This document shows, piece after piece, positions 63,570 through 64,000 of a stretch of DNA of 64,000 nt. Source of the stretch: Telluria aromaticivorans (GTDB lineage: Bacteria > Pseudomonadota > Gammaproteobacteria > Burkholderiales > Burkholderiaceae_D); the NCBI RefSeq assembly GCF_013003915.1, contig NZ_JABAIV010000002.1, positions 248,001-312,000 on the forward strand. Reading direction: 5' to 3'. Both the position numbers and the translations under genes were made by a program. A model generated the notes under the pieces. That model did no database searches, was not told the DNA's origin, and saw nothing but the letters and a program-made list of their open reading frames with translations. The stretch's first letter is position 1. Every line of letters starts with the position of its first letter.

Positions 63570-64000
63570 TTAGTCGAAGAACCGGGCGAATTTGCTTGCC
63601 GGCTCGCGTTCCGTCACCAGCGAATTCTCGATTTTTTCGGGATCCGCCCAGCCCAGGGCCATCCCGCACACGACCATTTCATTTTCCGGCAACTGCAGCT
63701 GTTCTGCAATCACGCGGTGATATTGGGTGAACGCGGCTTGCGGACAGGTATCGAGCCCGCGTCCGCGCGCCACCACCATGATGCTCTGCAAGAACATGCC
63801 GTAGTCAAGCCAGGAACCCTGCTCCAGGATGCGGTCGATGGTAAAGACCAGGCCGACTGGCGCGCCGAAGAACTCGTAGTTGCGCGCATGCTGGGCGGCC
63901 ATGCCCGCCTTGTTGTCGCGCGTCAAGCCCAGCAGCGAGTACAGGTCCCAGCCCACCTTGCGGCGGCGGTCCACGAAGGGCGACACCCATTCGCGCGGAT
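63570..64000 (-). CDS. Nitroreductase family protein (C-terminal part)
   Basis: The frame is open to the window edge, so the N-terminus is missing. The visible 143 residues include FVDRRRKVGWDLYSLLGLTR, DRILEQGSWLDYGMFLQSIM, CPQAAFTQYHRVIAEQLQLP and VVCGMALGWADPEK. These match the FMN-binding C-terminal half of NfsB/NfnB-type nitroreductases. Substrate is unknown. It ends 134 bp before the start of pbpG on the same strand, so it lies upstream of pbpG. Confidence 0.82.
   Translation of the reverse strand, partial: PREWVSPFVDRRRKVGWDLYSLLGLTRDNKAGMAAQHARNYEFFGAPVGLVFTIDRILEQGSWLDYGMFLQSIMVVARGRGLDTCPQAAFTQYHRVIAEQLQLPENEMVVCGMALGWADPEKIENSLVTEREPASKFARFFD

Overview
The window reads as a high-G+C betaproteobacterial chromosome, most likely an Oxalobacteraceae member of the Massilia/Telluria group. 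This is inferred from gene content and order (rne-rluC-HAD-Rieske-sppA, aat-bpt-pyrD, ribF-ileS-lspA-coaBC-dut) and from the protein sequences; no database was searched. It is core chromosome throughout: no prophage, rRNA operon or CRISPR array was found. The only tRNA is an initiator tRNA-fMet.

Layout. 1-5000 (minus strand): a possible truncated gene at the left edge, then the dTDP-rhamnose set rfbB-rfbD-rfbA-rfbC with 4-bp overlaps, preceded by a WecA/MraY-type phosphosugar transferase. 5200-10500: an unrecognised exported protein, an FAH-family hydrolase, outer-membrane phospholipase A, RsuA, a small protein of unknown function and a candidate small RNA. 10500-17550: sppA, a Rieske protein, a HAD phosphatase and rluC on the minus strand, divergent from rne with its long leader. 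17770-22760: a chromate transporter, moaA, a fused mobA-moeA gene and a REP-associated tyrosine transposase (RAYT) inside a repeat. 22770-28130 (minus): rmuC, a truncated globin, an orphan FtsX-type permease and adenine deaminase. 28700-33700: the stress module prkA-yeaH-spoVR. 34570-38500: a TonB operon (tonB-exbB-exbD-exbD-TPR protein). 38850-45110: ribF-ileS-lspA-coaBC-dut. 45250-49930: a degenerate M48/PDZ lipoprotein, XdhC-type factor, EamA transporter, AlkA and a Tdi1-like immunity protein. 50100-54650: tRNA-fMet, a NUDIX hydrolase, aat, bpt, pyrD and an aldo/keto reductase. 54850-60570 (minus): a sulfur block with CysB, CysA, CysW, CysT, a TauE/SafE permease and a 1-Cys peroxiredoxin. 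60780-64000: dgkA, an IclR regulator, a PBP7-type endopeptidase and a truncated nitroreductase.

Most of the unexplained structure is between genes. (1) A dispersed inverted-repeat family starts GTAGGGTGGGCGG and ends with its complement. It occurs at seven or more places, and one copy encloses the RAYT gene, so the window appears to hold both a putative mobiliser and its miniature derivatives. One locus is a nested insertion. (2) A structured element of about 115 nt with three nested stems occurs upstream of yeaH and upstream of the M48-like gene. Base changes between the copies preserve pairing, and a shorter relative fills the iclR/pbpG spacer. (3) A candidate sRNA with its own promoter and terminator lies beside sppA. 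(4) A shared motif, TTATTTGC, precedes cysT, the TauE gene and the peroxiredoxin and suggests one sulfur regulon. Hairpins also punctuate the tonB and ileS-lspA operons.
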